Part shown: positions 24,766 to 36,665 of the stretch, piece after piece
Layout: every line of letters starts with the position of its first letter
How positions within the stretch are numbered: position 1 is the stretch's first letter
Origin: Oegoconia quadripuncta
Lineage: Eukaryota > Arthropoda > Insecta > Lepidoptera > Autostichidae
NCBI GenBank assembly: GCA_949316235.1
Contig: OX438751.1
Span: forward strand, 20,646,801-20,710,800
DNA: 64,000 nucleotides
Reading direction: 5' to 3'
Translations under genes and position numbers: made by a program
The notes under the pieces: generated by a model
Database searches by the model: none
Seen by the model: only the letters and a program-made list of their open reading frames with translations
What the model was told of the DNA's origin: nothing

Positions 24766-26289
24766 GTTTTTAGTATGAATGTACATTATAGATTTCCATC
24801 TAACCGCAGCTTCATGGTTTGTTTACCCCATTACATAGGTACTCGTATATAAGCATATGAAACTATATTTTATTTACTAGTTAAGTATAATTAAACAATA
24901 TGGCTTCGAGATCCCGTTGATAGTGAATGTAGAGGCACAACAAGAAAGCAAGACCGTCCGCGGTCCGCCGCGCGCGCACCGGGCCCGCCACGGTGCGCAC
25001 ACGCAGCCATCTAATGAAAGATACGCGATAAATTCTAATTACATCTGACTAATTGTGTCGGCCGCAAAATTGCTCTGCCGATAGAAATCAGAAGAGGTGA
25101 CCATAAAACACTGCGTCAGATTACTTTTTAAGTGAATAGAGTCTTCCATTTTAAACCATTTGCTTCCAAACTTGCCGTGATCGCCACGCTGCTGGGCAAA
25201 CATTTACCCAACAGTGGCCAATCCTGTTTATCTGTGTGTGTGCCTAAGTCTGTTTCATTTGTATTTTAAATGTAGGTACCTATTAGCGGTTCTGCTAGGA
25301 AGGCATTGTTTTATACAAAAAAAAGAACCATGCATTACCTATGGCACTTGTACCTACCGACGACGATACAGTAACACTCATGACTCTTATTACGGGGCGC
25401 TAAACTTTTAAATAGAGCTAAATTCTAATTTTTAGGGTTCCATACGTCAAAGCGTAAAAACGGAACCCTTATAGGATTACTTAGTTTTCTGTCAGTTGCT
25501 AAGAAGAGGTATGAAGTTTAAATATATAAAAATTGTAAGTTTCTAACTCAATTCTATAATAACAATTTAAGTATTTAAAAACAAAAAATTCGACAGCATA
25601 TTTTGTATTTTGCGGGCGACATGTTGGCACAAGCACAACTTGCATTTCGAAATCGGTCAAGCCGTTTAGGCTACAGGTGTTAACACAGAAATCTACATAT
25701 TATACAAATCTACATGAAAAACATTACCCTCCTTATGTCAGTCGGGTAAAAGATATAAGATATGGCTTTCCAAACACATAAAATGACTTGTCAAAAAAGT
25801 GATATTTCCCGACAACCTAGAATTATGAAATTTGACATGAAGGAAGCTCGTATACTTACTATAATTAAAGGGAAAAATCCGAAAATCGTTAATTTCTAAT
25901 TTTATGTTAAATTAACACATAACAAATTTAATCTTGCGGTTTTCTTCATACAAATAGTCATCATAGTTTAAAAACATGTCAATGGTGATGGAGTCTGGAG
26001 TCCTATTCTCACTTGACCGGTTTTTACATATAATATTATGAGTACCTACTTTATTATAAGTACCTACTTTATTAATTACTGTACATATATATTTTGATTC
26101 TTGTCTTATTTAATGCGTTTGTATTTATAAAATATTCTAGATACTTACTGTATTATTTAATTATGTACATTAAGTTCCCGTTTAACTGCGTTCACATTTC
26201 AGGTAGTTTTTCTAATCACAGTTGCATGGAACAGATCTCTTTTAGCCAAAAACATACATTTTTGTGGGTATGGCCTTCGGGTAGACTCC
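24766..26289. other. Intergenic stretch with a GC-rich patch and a family D copy
   Basis: 24,951-25,015 is a sharply GC-rich island ('cgcggtccgccgcgcgcgc'...). 25,585-25,755 is family D, listed separately. The rest is unrecognised AT-rich DNA. Confidence 0.4.
25585..25755 (+). repeat. Family D dispersed repeat, copy 2
   Basis: Ordered matches to 23,210-23,430: 'gacagcatattttgtatttt', 'gcgggcgac', 'gcatttcgaaatcggtcaag' plus 'ccgtttagg', 'aacattaccctcctt' and 'cagtcgggtaaaa'. Confidence 0.6.
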
Positions 26290-26610
26290 TTTTTTTTTTT
26301 TTTTTTTCGAGGGGAAATACGTTTACGCATTCGACCCGCCGCTGTGGGGCAGCGACGGGGATATGTGGGACTCCCCACTCCAATGACAGGAGCGGGACTA
26401 CCCACTAAAACCCCCCGGCGACCTTCCTCGGCCGTAACGCATAAGCGGCTCCAGGTCGTCCCCCGCCCCGCCACCCCTCACAACTCCTCGGGTAGACTCC
26501 TACATAACCGTCCCTCCTCCCCCCGAGGGATAAAGGGTTCACAACGTTAAAAGACGTGTCTTGAATAGGTGCTACTCTACACAGCTCAGTTTCCAATAAA
26601 TCAGGAAAGA
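26288..26610 (-). mobile_element. GC-rich retroposon 3' end with poly(A) on the minus strand
   Basis: The poly(T) at 26,290-26,307 is a poly(A) tail on the minus strand. Ahead of it is a GC-rich body ('gacccgccgctgtggggcag', 'ggcgaccttcctcggccgta', 'gcataagcggctccagg') very unlike the AT-rich surroundings. It looks like a LINE untranslated region; the clade was not determined. Overlapping short ORFs reflect composition. Confidence 0.55.
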
Positions 26611-26762
26611 AACGTCCGCCGTATATATATATTAAGATCCGCCTAGGTGTTTCATGAAATCGATAATTCGACGATTTGACTGCGGTATAATAACTTTGTT
26701 TGCTTAGAAATTCACAATTGAAATATTTTTTGCTTTAGTCTTTTTTTTTCAAACTCAGTCAT

Positions 26763-27011
26763 TTGTTTTTTCGCCATTTGTTATTGTACAGAATTATATT
26801 CATGGGCTTAATGATGGGTTTGATGGCTATGTTGAAATGTCGTATTATTTTTGATATGAATACCAGTTCTGTTTCCGGTACAGTACACTTTCCGGCACCC
26901 ACGTGTTTTTCAAATTTAGATACTTTTTACAAGGGAAAAGTTTACTGTGTAGAGTTGGTGAAAAAGACATCCCTAGAATTCCGTCCACAGGACTTCGTCA
27001 AACGTAAACAT
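26763..27011 (+). other. Unidentified short ORF region
   Basis: An open frame of 86 codons (26,763-27,023) has a hydrophobic start (MFFRHLLLYRIIFMGLMMGL) and no recognisable motif. Its 3' part runs into a family C repeat, so it is probably chance. Confidence 0.15.
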
Positions 27012-27260
27012 TTACATACATAACATCACGACCTCTATCCCAAATGGGGTGGTCAGAGATATTCCAAACAATAGTGTTTGAGTGTTCCAAATATTAAAAG
27101 TTTAATGGTTGAAACAACATCCACGGTTCACCTTATGACATATACAGAAAAGCACACGTGACAGGGGATGAGCCCATCGCCGTTTAAATGTGTAAATCTA
27201 TAATAGATGTTATTTGGTGGAAAGTCTCTTAGTCGCCTTTAACGACACCGATTCATCATT
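27012..27260 (-). repeat. Family C dispersed repeat, copy 1
   Basis: Minus-strand copy of the sequence also at 44,040-44,345 and 61,975-62,310. Shared: 'ccaaatggggtggtcagaga' with 'tattcc', 'gttgaaacaacatccacgg' and 'cacacgtgacaggggatga'. Class unknown; no ORF. Confidence 0.6.
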
Positions 27261-27565
27261 ATACGTAATTTCCATACAAAAATATTTTTTATTGTTCCAT
27301 ACAAAACCGTAGTACATAATATTACGACAATTGATATATCGTCCAGAAACTTGAATGTTCACATGAACTCTGCAATCCGTTAACCTCAAGCTGTAGCAAC
27401 TATTTTCGGTCCTTACATTATAATTATACCTTTCATAGAGTATTGCAAGTACGAAGGAGCATTCAACTCGGTAATTTTGTAGTGACATCATCAGTTCAGA
27501 GGCCCTAGTACGAATCTACTACGTTTTTGGTGGCACGTCAAATAAGCGAATAATTTTACAACAAT

Positions 27566-28301
27566 CAACTTGCGATATAGTTTAACTGACAAAATGAGCG
27601 ACTTGTCGGTCGTACAACAACATTTTGACGGATTACTAATTTTTGGGCAAAAAACGTTTCCCAAAGTATCACTTGCCAAAGCATGTTTCCCAAATTTTCA
27701 TTTGGCAAAAATACATTTGGCAAAACAACTTTTCTCAATTTTACAGTTAGCAATTTGGCATAACATGCTCTTCCCAAAATATTGCATATCATATGATTTA
27801 CTTAAGAGACTAAATTCACTGCATTAAATGTTTGTTTTACCTTGGATAAATCTTTTACAGGTAAGAACTTCTACAGTTACTATATTGTTCATCATCATAT
27901 TGATCATATAATCAATGTTGGGGTCACACCCACCCACCCACTAACCCACTTTTCCAGCAGTTCTAATCTAGCCTACGTAACCTATATGAAATAAAGCATT
28001 TGCTTAATATAACTTGAGCAAGTAAAAAGTTGCCAAATTAATATTCGACCAAGGGATTAAAATGCGAAATATAAATTTGCTAAAGATTCTTTTGAGAAAT
28101 GAAACTAGTGCGATAAGTTTTTTGGAAAGTAAAATTTGACGAAAAATATTTTGCCAAACGGAAGGATACCACATTTTGACAAATGCGCGCGATATAACGT
28201 GTGATAAAATATATCGCGTGTGGCCATGCTACACATACTGCATGGGTTATGTCGCCCATTTTGACAGATGACCGCGTTAAAATGTGTGATATCGCAAGTT
28301 G
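27566..28301. mobile_element. Foldback element with degenerate internal repeats
   Basis: The ends are 13-bp inverted repeats: 'caacttgcgatat' at 27566-27578 and 'atatcgcaagttg' at 28289-28301. Just inside, 'ctgacaaaatgagcgac' matches the reverse complement of 'gtcgcccattttgacag'. The arms are filled with variable short repeats around 'catttggcaaaa' on the left and their complements ('ttttgccaaac', 'agttgccaaatt') on the right. No transposase. Confidence 0.65.
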
Positions 28302-28611
28302 TCATGCTACCACTGCTCATCTAGCTTCGCTCATGTAGCAACCGCATCTGCTCATACGAATACTACCTTGTTCATAAAAGCTAGGCGAACTTGCGAGCTG
28401 GCGAAACCGACGATTTAACGCAAACGAATTGCTGCCCATCGCGCGGGGGTAAAGAGAGGTCAACCAATGAAACCTATCTACATCTATCGTTGTTGTTATT
28501 CGCCTTGTCACACGTGTATTACCTTTTTTAACACGTTGAGTTAAATCATCTGAGCTTGACAAAGCAACATGGATCATTTCTGTAAACCGTAATGTAAATC
28601 GGTTAAATATA

Positions 28612-28740
28612 TGCATGAAGAAATGTTTTTTATTTATACATGTTATTTACAAAATCCATCCATAACACAAGCCTAGATGCTTACTATGGACCTAGATGGC
28701 GCTGTGTGTTTGTGCAAAAACATTTATTATTATTATTATA
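28612..28740 (+). mobile_element. SINE A tail fragment
   Basis: It keeps only the 3' half: 'ataacacaagcctagatgct', 'gacctagatggcgctgtgtg' and (ATT)n. The tRNA-like head is missing, consistent with 5' truncation. Confidence 0.75.
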
Positions 28741-30584
28741 TGTTTTTTCTAATGTACATTCTAGTAAATAAAGTGTAGACCAGTTAAAATATTAAGTCTA
28801 TTTATAAACAAAAATATTTTTCTAGGTGGCTTATAAAAATTTATAGAGCAACGTATAAAATTCGTGCTACACTCTCATTTGGATCACTGACTGAATCAAT
28901 GCTGGGTCTCGATTGCCTAATTAGAACTGTACCTTGAAGTTGTTTGTTTAGAGGACCGATTGATCTAGTGGGTACCCCGCCAGGGGTAAATGCATGAAGC
29001 CAAAAAACATTTTATTATGAACGCCAAATTTTCATCGTAAATATTTGTGTGATGAAAACGAATATTTACGTCCAAATAATAGTTTTCTATATGTATTTAT
29101 GTGTGTTTGTTTGTCATCTATTCTTAGGTAGATATTACAGACTCTACCTATAGGTCGGCGTTAGGTAGACCGCTGTTTTAAGCGTCTGTTATATTTATTA
29201 CTGGCTTCTTTATCTTTCTTTCTTTATCTTGATTTTTATTCGTGACCTTTCCAAGATGAAAATTAGCCTATTACTCCGGGTCCCAGGCTACCTCTCTAAC
29301 AAATTTCAATATAATCGGTTCAACAGTATTCGTATAAGCAGGACGGACAAACAGACATTTGCATTTACTTATAATACTGGCGGCTTTGCACTTTCCATAA
29401 ATATTACATGCATGTATACATAATAAACCTTCTGGAAGAACTTCTCTAAATGATAGTAAAAACCTTATTAAGATTTACAAGAAGCAAGCGGAGAAACTAG
29501 AGGCAGACAGCGACTTTATGTTATACTACGAGTAGGCATTCATTACTAGTTCTTGATAGTGATTAGTATGGATGGATTTAAGCATAAGCATGTAGGCCAA
29601 ATTGGTAGCTGATTTAGGTAGGCATAATATACACAAAGTCCTTGGTTCGAGTTTGAAATTTTGGAAAAACTTCATGGTCATCGAATGCTGCGTGGTATAA
29701 CTGAAATTAGGCTCTTCAGTGAGCAGAAAATTTTAATCTATCCACGAATTTGCACCGTTTAATAGTAGACTTTCAACCATTCAATTTGTAATGGGAAATA
29801 TTTTTTATTTTTGTGTAGTCAAAAGAAGACTAATATCAATACTTGCTATACCTATATGAAAAGGTGTTCGGATATTATAAATCGTCTGAACTGGGACAGG
29901 ATATGCACTTACGAATCCGATTGTACTTAGGTTTGTGCAAAGCAATAACCACGGAGGTATTTAATAATTAATTAGTAAAATATCAAGGATTATAGTTGAA
30001 GATGCTTTCGTCCAAAGTCAGTATTTGACCCCAACATCGCGTAAATAAAAACATCACAAACTGGTTAGGTAGGTATGCAGGCAACAACAAGTACCCTTAG
30101 GTATCTAAGAGCCCGTTATTTAATCAACAAGGATTACTAAAAGGTCAACTGGCATACTAAATACCAGCTCCCACAACCCCTCGTTTCCCAGGCAGGTGGC
30201 AGCACCGCTCCACCTGCGCGAGCGCATGTCATGCACCTTACATTTTCCACGGTGGCTGCGCGCGCGTTGGCGCGTGGCAGGTCGTCGCCTCCCGACTACT
30301 ATTTATCCTCGTCTTGTTAGAGGATTTTATTGCTAATAAACTTTAATACCAAGGGTCTTTTATTGTCAGTTTTAATGTAGCTTTTACATAGAAATGATTT
30401 TTGTGATTTTATTCCCGGATGATACAGATAACGGCCAATTACAGAAATTATCCGAACGATCTGTATTTTGTGACGTTTTCTGAGCTGATTTCAATTCAGT
30501 AACTGACTGGCCCAGATTTTCAAACTCGCCTTTTGTAAATATTAATTTCTATCCCATTAAATTAAATTAAGTAAATTAAATATC
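28741..30584. other. Intergenic with minor repeat fragments
   Basis: A degenerate tRNA-like piece ('gaggaccgattgatctagtg') lies near 28,951. An inverted pair 'cgtaaatatttg'/'cgaatatttacg' is at about 29,036-29,070. A dispersed-repeat piece ('caatataatcggttcaacag') is at 29,270-29,390. A GC-rich patch is at 30,180-30,295. Otherwise unrecognised. Confidence 0.4.
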
Positions 30585-30834
30585 CTTAGACATACACACA
30601 GCGCCATCTAGTCCACAGTAAGCAACTGGCTTGTGTTGTGGATACCACATGGTTGATATACTACATAAATACATTTTTTTTTGTAAATAAATACTTATTA
30701 TAAATGAAAACATCCATAACTCGGGTACACATGTCCATATTCATCACACAAACATATGCCCCTAGCGGGATTTGAACCCGCAACCTTTTGGTATAGTGGT
30801 CAAAGTTGCTAACCACTACACCAAACAGGTCGTC
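30585..30834 (-). mobile_element. SINE A, full length
   Basis: Reverse complement of the complete family: tail 'cacacagcgccatctagtcc' on the left, B-box 'gcgggatttgaacccgcaac' and A-box 'aaccactacaccaaacaggt' on the right. Confidence 0.85.
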
Positions 30835-31234
30835 ATCCCATCCCCATTCCATGTTTGTTTAATGTCTGTGTAATACTTATATGCAATCAAGTGTTAATAA
30901 TAATTACCTATTATCGTCGTCTCCTTGGCGAGTCGATGGCAACATCATTTAATTATTATCGTTTGACCAATATGTTAGTGAAGTGACTTCTTTCTGCTAT
31001 ATTATATTATACGAGAGCAGGATGTACTAAGAGGCTCTGAAAGAGCAGATTCAGCAGGCCGGTGAGAGTCAGAATCGTTTGGCGTTTTCCCCAGCCCTGT
31101 AGAAGCGACGATATTCATGGTCTTTCTTGCGCTTAATCTCCAAATTCCCGAAGTAACTGCCATTAAATTCTTTGGACAACTTTAAATGTATGCAGCACAG
31201 TCTTTACAAGTACATTTCAACTATAATCTATTAT

Positions 31235-31410
31235 GCCATAACAATATCCACGATTCACCTTTCGAAATACATAGAAATGCACATTGCCATTTAACGTCTA
31301 TAGATGTTTCTTTGGTGCAAAGTGAAGTCACCTTTTACGACACCCACGGGAAGAGTCGGGTTGGTTCAATTCTTTTTTACGTGTCGGAAAGCACACGGCA
31401 CAAAAATAAC
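31235..31410 (-). repeat. Family C dispersed repeat, copy 2 (degraded)
   Basis: It shares 'aatatccacgattcacc', 'ttacgacacccacgggaaga' and 'agcacacggcac' with the minus-strand consensus of family C. The 31,186-31,461 ORF lies over it and is not a gene. Confidence 0.45.
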
Positions 31411-32097
31411 TCATTAATTTTTGAAGGTCGGTACGTATACAGACCTGTTTATGTTGCTTGATGAAGACATCAAGTTATGTCTCCCACTCGCAATTTTCTA
31501 AAATAACTTTTAAAAGGTGACTAGAGAACACACCAATGACGTTGGTGCTAAGCAGTGGGCTCCCATATTCGCTGTAAAATGCAAATGACACACACGAGAA
31601 GGGTTTGTTTTTCTGTACCAGAAACCGCACGGTTTTGCTGGAAATAACCAAAAATAAATATGTACGGAGAGTATTGTTTAGCTTACGCTTTTCCGTGGTA
31701 GCATGGGCGTTTGTACAAATGGCTTAAAAAGTTATATACATTAATACAAAAAACTATAACTGTATACTCAGGCACTTTAAACACCCCTGTTTCTAGCGAA
31801 AGGACAAAAAGTACAATAGTTGTATTAATCCGGTACAAACCATCCACATCCTGCATTAATTAAGCAACTCAGTGAACTCGCAAAGGTTAATTGTAAAGGG
31901 TGCATAATGTGCCCTCAGGCCGTGACAGACACACAGACTAAGCTCGCTTGTGGCGCTAGTTGGCTTGATTGGCAAATGTAACCATGGCGAAATGTAATGT
32001 TCTGTATGCACGAATCATGTTCATGTACTAGAATTTATTCTAAAAATAAAATCACTTATCGCAAAAACATTAATGTATTAACTTTTTGTACAATAAA

Positions 32098-32174
32098 GCG
32101 ACCTTCGACCTCATCTTCACTTAACATCAGGTGTGATTGAGGTCAAGTGCCAACCCGTTGTGCATAAAAAAAAG
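32098..32174 (+). mobile_element. SINE B 3' fragment
   Basis: 'cgacctcatcttcacttaac', 'atcaggtgtgattgaggtca' and 'cccgttgtgcataaaa' are the last 75 bp of SINE B. It ends in A's directly before the minisatellite-like region. Confidence 0.8.
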
Positions 32175-32204
32175 CGCGTTTACAAACAAACATTTTTTGG
32201 GTAT

Positions 32205-32570
32205 AATTGATCGAGCAATTGTTCGTCAGTTAAATTGTTGTCGCATAATCGTTCGAAGGTCTATCGTATTATCGTTCTGACGAGCAAACGTTTGTCGGCC
32301 TACAATGGATTAATTGTTCGTCGATCTATCTTTTTATCGTGCAATCGTTTGTCAGTCACTCGTTCTGTCGGCTAAACGCTCGTCGACCTATCGTTCTGTG
32401 AGTAATTGTTCGTTGTTCAATTGTTCTGTCGAGCAAATTGTTTCTGATTAATCGTCGTCGATAAATTTTTCATCGGTCTATCGTTATGTCGAGCAATCGT
32501 TCATTGGTCACTTGTTGTGTGCTGGTTCATCGATCAAACGTTCTGTCGGGCAAAATGTTTGTCAGGAAAA
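32205..32570 (+). repeat. Degenerate minisatellite, period about 31 bp
   Basis: Units built on 'cgttctgtcgagcaa' plus 'tcgttcgtcggtctat' recur about a dozen times with many substitutions, each half being itself about 15-16 bp. Copies at 32,275, 32,360, 32,392 and 32,536 keep 'cgttctg'. No unit is identical, so the array is old or diversified. Confidence 0.6.
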
Positions 32571-33189
32571 GGTTTCAATCCTTTTTATTAAAATCACTAT
32601 ATTGAGCAAATTTCTTAGATACAGTAAATATAATATTATATTAATAAGTATATCTTCTGGGCTTCTCTCTTGTATAAAAGAAATAATGACGTCACGTTTT
32701 CAGCTTATATCAGCAGTTTATGAGTGATTTACTCATGCTACATTTAGAATGTATGTAAGTGTATGTAGCGTAATACAGGTAATTCTAATTGAGAGGCGGC
32801 GGCGCTATGGTTAGTTCGTGTTCTTTGGCATCGACATTAAAGAACTGTTACATTTGAACTACTTATCTGAAGCTTAAACCGTCCCTACTCATAAATATGT
32901 ATATGTACACATAATTATACTTAGTTCTTTGGCATTTCATTCAAATGCTTTTGCAATATAACAATGTGTGAGGCGTGTTTCTAATGATCACAGTTTTATA
33001 GTAGGTACCTATTTAATGCAAATGCAAAGTAAAGATGGTAAATGTCAACATTATAGAAATTATATACTAAGATAATACGACCTAATTCTGGTAACATTGC
33101 CATCTTTTTATCTGAGATTTGCTATAACTTTTTCTATGGACGTACAATAATTTTATAAGAATATTTTATCAAAAAACTTAAGATTATTC
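32571..33189. other. Intergenic, nothing recognised
   Basis: AT-rich; short ORFs without resemblance to known families. Confidence 0.4.
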
Positions 33190-33375
33190 GCGTCCTTTTC
33201 TGGATTGTTGAGATGCACGATTGAGGTCCTTGAGCATAGTGCTGAGGTCTTCCATCAATTCTGGCATGACTAACTACAATGTCGCCGGCAAACGAAGGTG
33301 AGTGATACACTCGTCATATAAATTGATGCCGAATCCTTGCCATTCCAGAGTTTCCAGTGCGGCAATGTTTCGGTA
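33190..33375 (-). pseudogene. RTE-like reverse transcriptase fragment
   Basis: Minus-strand reading gives LETLEWQGFGINLYDECITHLR, then, after a 1-nt frameshift, FAGDIVVSHA and later LMEDLSTMLKDLNRASQQS. This is the RT region around the catalytic FADD box, here FAGD. It is inactive by both the frameshift and the catalytic substitution. Confidence 0.65.
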
Positions 33376-33409
33376 AGATAACGTCTTAAGCGGGCCTTAA
33401 GATGAACAT

Positions 33410-33965
33410 TGGCAACAATTATGGCGATTGGTCAATTCGATCCCACACCAATATCAGTTGGGAACTCCATTCTCGAAGTTGTGCAAGTATTTCGAACATG
33501 AGATCCTAGACAGACAGTCTAAATTCGAGAGAGAGGCTAATCCAATTCGGATGGGCAGCGTTCAGGAACGTCTTCTCGTCCAAAATACCTCAGTGCTTTA
33601 AGACAAAGCCTGAGATGACTTATGGCACTGAAAAGTGGTCTCTCATTATAGGCTAAGAAAGTTTAAAGCCACACAACGAACTATAAAGAGGAAATCCGTA
33701 GGCGAACGAACCTGGCCCACATAGCCCAGCGGATTAGTAAGTTCGCCCAGCGGATTAGTAAGTTCAAGTGGCAGTGGGCAGGGCACATAGCTCGAAGAAC
33801 TGATGGCCTGTGGGGCATTAAATTTTCCGGGTGGAGACCACGTAACGGCAAGCGCAGCTTAGGACGTCCGCTCACAAGTTGGACAGACGACCTGATAAAG
33901 GTCGCGGGAAATCACTATCCTATGGACAGCCAGGGACAAGAAAATCCAGGAAATCTATAAAATGT
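33410..33965 (+). pseudogene. RTE-like LINE ORF C-terminal region
   Basis: Plus-strand frames spell conserved C-terminal blocks of RTE-like elements: QLGWAAFRNVFSSK-like text near 33,550, MTYGTEKWSL near 33,615, NEEIRRR..DIAQRISKFKWQWAGHIARRTDG (33,690-33,810) and RPRNGKRSLGRPLTSWTDDL (33,833-33,895). Frameshifts and a duplicated 'cccagcggattagtaagttc' string (33,727 and 33,748) interrupt it. It lies back-to-back with the opposite-strand RTE fragment. Confidence 0.75.
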
Positions 33966-36273
33966 AGAAAGTTATTGCGAAATTTATTTGGATGTGCGCA
34001 TGTAGGTAAATCCCATTCTTTTTTAATATCTGAATTTTACGGACGGAAATCGAGGAAGTGGTGACATAAGTATCTAAAAAGTGATCACCAAATAAATTTC
34101 TATACAACGTAGTGTTATATATAACAATTTTAATGAAGTTTATCACTTTTTCATAAACGATACTTAGCACCAAAAGCAAAAGATAAGTTACTGTGACACT
34201 TGAGATACCGTTGTGTAATTTAAAACAGTTGGTATCAAAGAAATTGTATTGATACTCAAGTACGATCTCAATCTTTAAATCATTTTATGAATACAAGCTT
34301 AATACCTAAGTATAGTTTCCCTCAAAATTGCCGCGCGTGTGTCGAATCGCCTTGTGTAAGATAGATGACAAAACAAGACGGTCCACTTGACGCAAGGTGA
34401 TACTCGCCTATGGTACTTAGCGATACTAAAGACAATACAATAATACGATTTTGTTCGCATCCTTATTTGACGATCTCGCCTTCATAATTCTGTATACTAA
34501 AATTGAAACACTACCAAACCACTTGGGTGGTTTGGTTGCTCTTTGGTACACCATGTATAGATTTTTCATTACTTTGGATATAGCGGCAAATACTTTACTC
34601 AAGCATAAAAATAAGTAATATTTCCTCGAAATTGATAAAGGTCAATGAACCTACAGAAGTGGTGCTCGAATATTTTTATGTCATGTTACAAATGTTGGTT
34701 AGAATTAAGTAATAATAAGAGGCAGATAATCACGGCGAAGCACCTGAAGGCACGTCTCCACGAGGCCTGGTGGTCGCTGGCCCGTGACGGCTGGTGTTGA
34801 TGACCGCAACAATCGACCAAATTTAGAGTTTTACCACATCGAAGCGCAACGAAGAAGTAAATGTTCTTTATGAACTTTTGGTAGCTGTGCTATGAATATA
34901 AATACCTACTGGATTATATATGGACTTTTTTTGGGTACCAAGGTATTCCAGTAGGTAATCCCTATTGACTTTCTCAGTTCATTGGGATGTTTAGAATTAT
35001 TGTCCATCCATAATCATTGGTTCTTACACAGTGGCTTCTAGATACACCATCCGAGCCTCTTGGCAAATTCTTATATGGCCCTATTTCAAAGTACAAACAC
35101 TGTCAAGAACATAGCTTCGTACCCATAGGTACCGCGACTGTTACTAAAATGCGATGTTATAAATGAATGACATTGATATTGTAACAGAACTTAAGAAAGG
35201 CAAGCAAGGAAGAGCATGGATAGGGTTGTGACTCTCTTTTGTTTGTAAACTAATGCGCTATGGTTTACTTTTTCTTTGTAAAACTATTAAACCACGATAG
35301 AGGGGTGTTATCGTTTGAAGCCTATGGCTGTCTATGGTATTGTGACGTCAAGACGGTTACAGATTTAAAAATGGTTCTTAGTTATTGATGGAAAGGAAAA
35401 AAGATTTTATTATGCCGGGAGAAAAAAATTATTTCCTTTATGGGTTCAACCGATTCGAAGATAACCTTCTAAAACCTTGCTTTGCTTAACTGGATGATAT
35501 TATTATGTTCTTATAGTTTCTCAGGGGTTTTCAAAATTTTCAACTCACGTTATAAAATCTGTGTATTTCATAAAATGTATATGTTTGTCTAGCTACTAGA
35601 AAATGCCTAACGGAGTTCGATGAAATCTGGTACTTCTAGAGACTGTACTAAGTTAGGTACCTTTATCCTACAATTAGTACTTCATTGCACTTGATTATCT
35701 ATTTAGTTTAAATAGTAGAATATTAATATTAAATACGAAATTTAAAAGCAAATATTTTTTTACACCATAAAATATCCAAATTCGTTCAATTTAGGTATAA
35801 TGCACTCTTTAGTACGCCCTTCGAAAAAAATCTGCTACCGAAAGACATTACGGACAAATTTCTACGCGTTTAGCTGTCGCTTGATGGAGGCAATTTTATT
35901 GTGCCGTTGTAATATTGCCACCACAACAATTACATTACAATTCCAAAAATAGACGAAACTCTATCATTTGCACGTAGAGCTCAATTCTCGACGGTTACAC
36001 AGTTTATAGAAGCAAAACACGATTGTTACCCAAAGTAATTTTGCCGACACGAGTTTTCGTGATTCAGTAAGCGGTGGCTTTTTATCCGTTTTGAGTTTTT
36101 CTGTGGTTTGTTGACGAAAAAAGTGTCGCTGGGGTGGTTGGCCGACCGGTGGACCGGCGCGCGACCGGTAGCCGCGGATGTAGGAAGATTACCACTCAGC
36201 AAGCGTGTAAAAGAGATTCTTTAGATTCCGTTTTTGTTGGGTAGGAAAATTTATGGTATGCACAGCGGTGTGG
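33966..36273. other. Intergenic with a hairpin and a GC-rich patch
   Basis: A perfect 10-bp-arm hairpin is listed at 34,513-34,536. 'aaatttatttgg' (33,979) is inverted at 34,087. A GC-rich stretch near 36,126-36,180 carries repeated ACCGG/CCGGT. The rest was not recognised. Confidence 0.4.
34513..34536. repeat. Short perfect hairpin
   Basis: Arms accaaaccac and gtggtttggt (10 bp) flank a ttgg loop. Confidence 0.5.
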
Positions 36274-36389
36274 CTGGAATTAAGGCCCGATGCCGCGGCC
36301 AGCGAGTCGTGAATATTGGTTATGGGTAATTTCTTAAATGGGTAAATAGATATTCTTTTGTGTTTATGTTGTATAAAGAAACTAGTGTT
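36274..36389 (+). repeat. 116-bp direct repeat, copy 1
   Basis: Almost identical to 37,295-37,410: 'aattaaggcccgatgccgcg', 'gtgaatattggttatgggta' and 'gtttatgttgtataaag'. Both copies are the same length. It may be a terminal or SINE-adjacent piece of an unknown element. Confidence 0.7.
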
Positions 36390-36569
36390 CCGGGTAGCGA
36401 GCAGCCTTCGATATTATTTTCGTCATAAAAAGATTAAAAAATTACGTTATTCTTTATTGTAATTTATGAACGAAACTACAGGACATGCATAAAAACAAAA
36501 ATTAATTTGAATAATTCTTAGGATTCGTCTTCGGCTTTTGAAATATTTTGAGCCTTTTGTCCTTTTGTC

Positions 36570-36665
36570 GAGGACCGGTTGGTGTAGTAGATAGTGACCC
36601 TGTCTGCGAAACCGATGATTGCGGCTTCGAATACCGTTAGGGGTACATGTTTGTGTGATTGTGTA
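36570..36665 (+). mobile_element. tRNA-like SINE head, divergent
   Basis: 'aggaccggttggtgtagtag' (A-box) and 'gattgcggcttcgaataccg' (B-box, one substitution), then 'gtacatgtttgtgtgat'. The head is related to SINE A but its body is not, so it may be a separate family, related to 52,624. Confidence 0.6.

Noticed and set aside
32205..32570. CRISPR-like array
   Set aside because: Units are degenerate with no fixed repeat/spacer division, in a eukaryotic genome.
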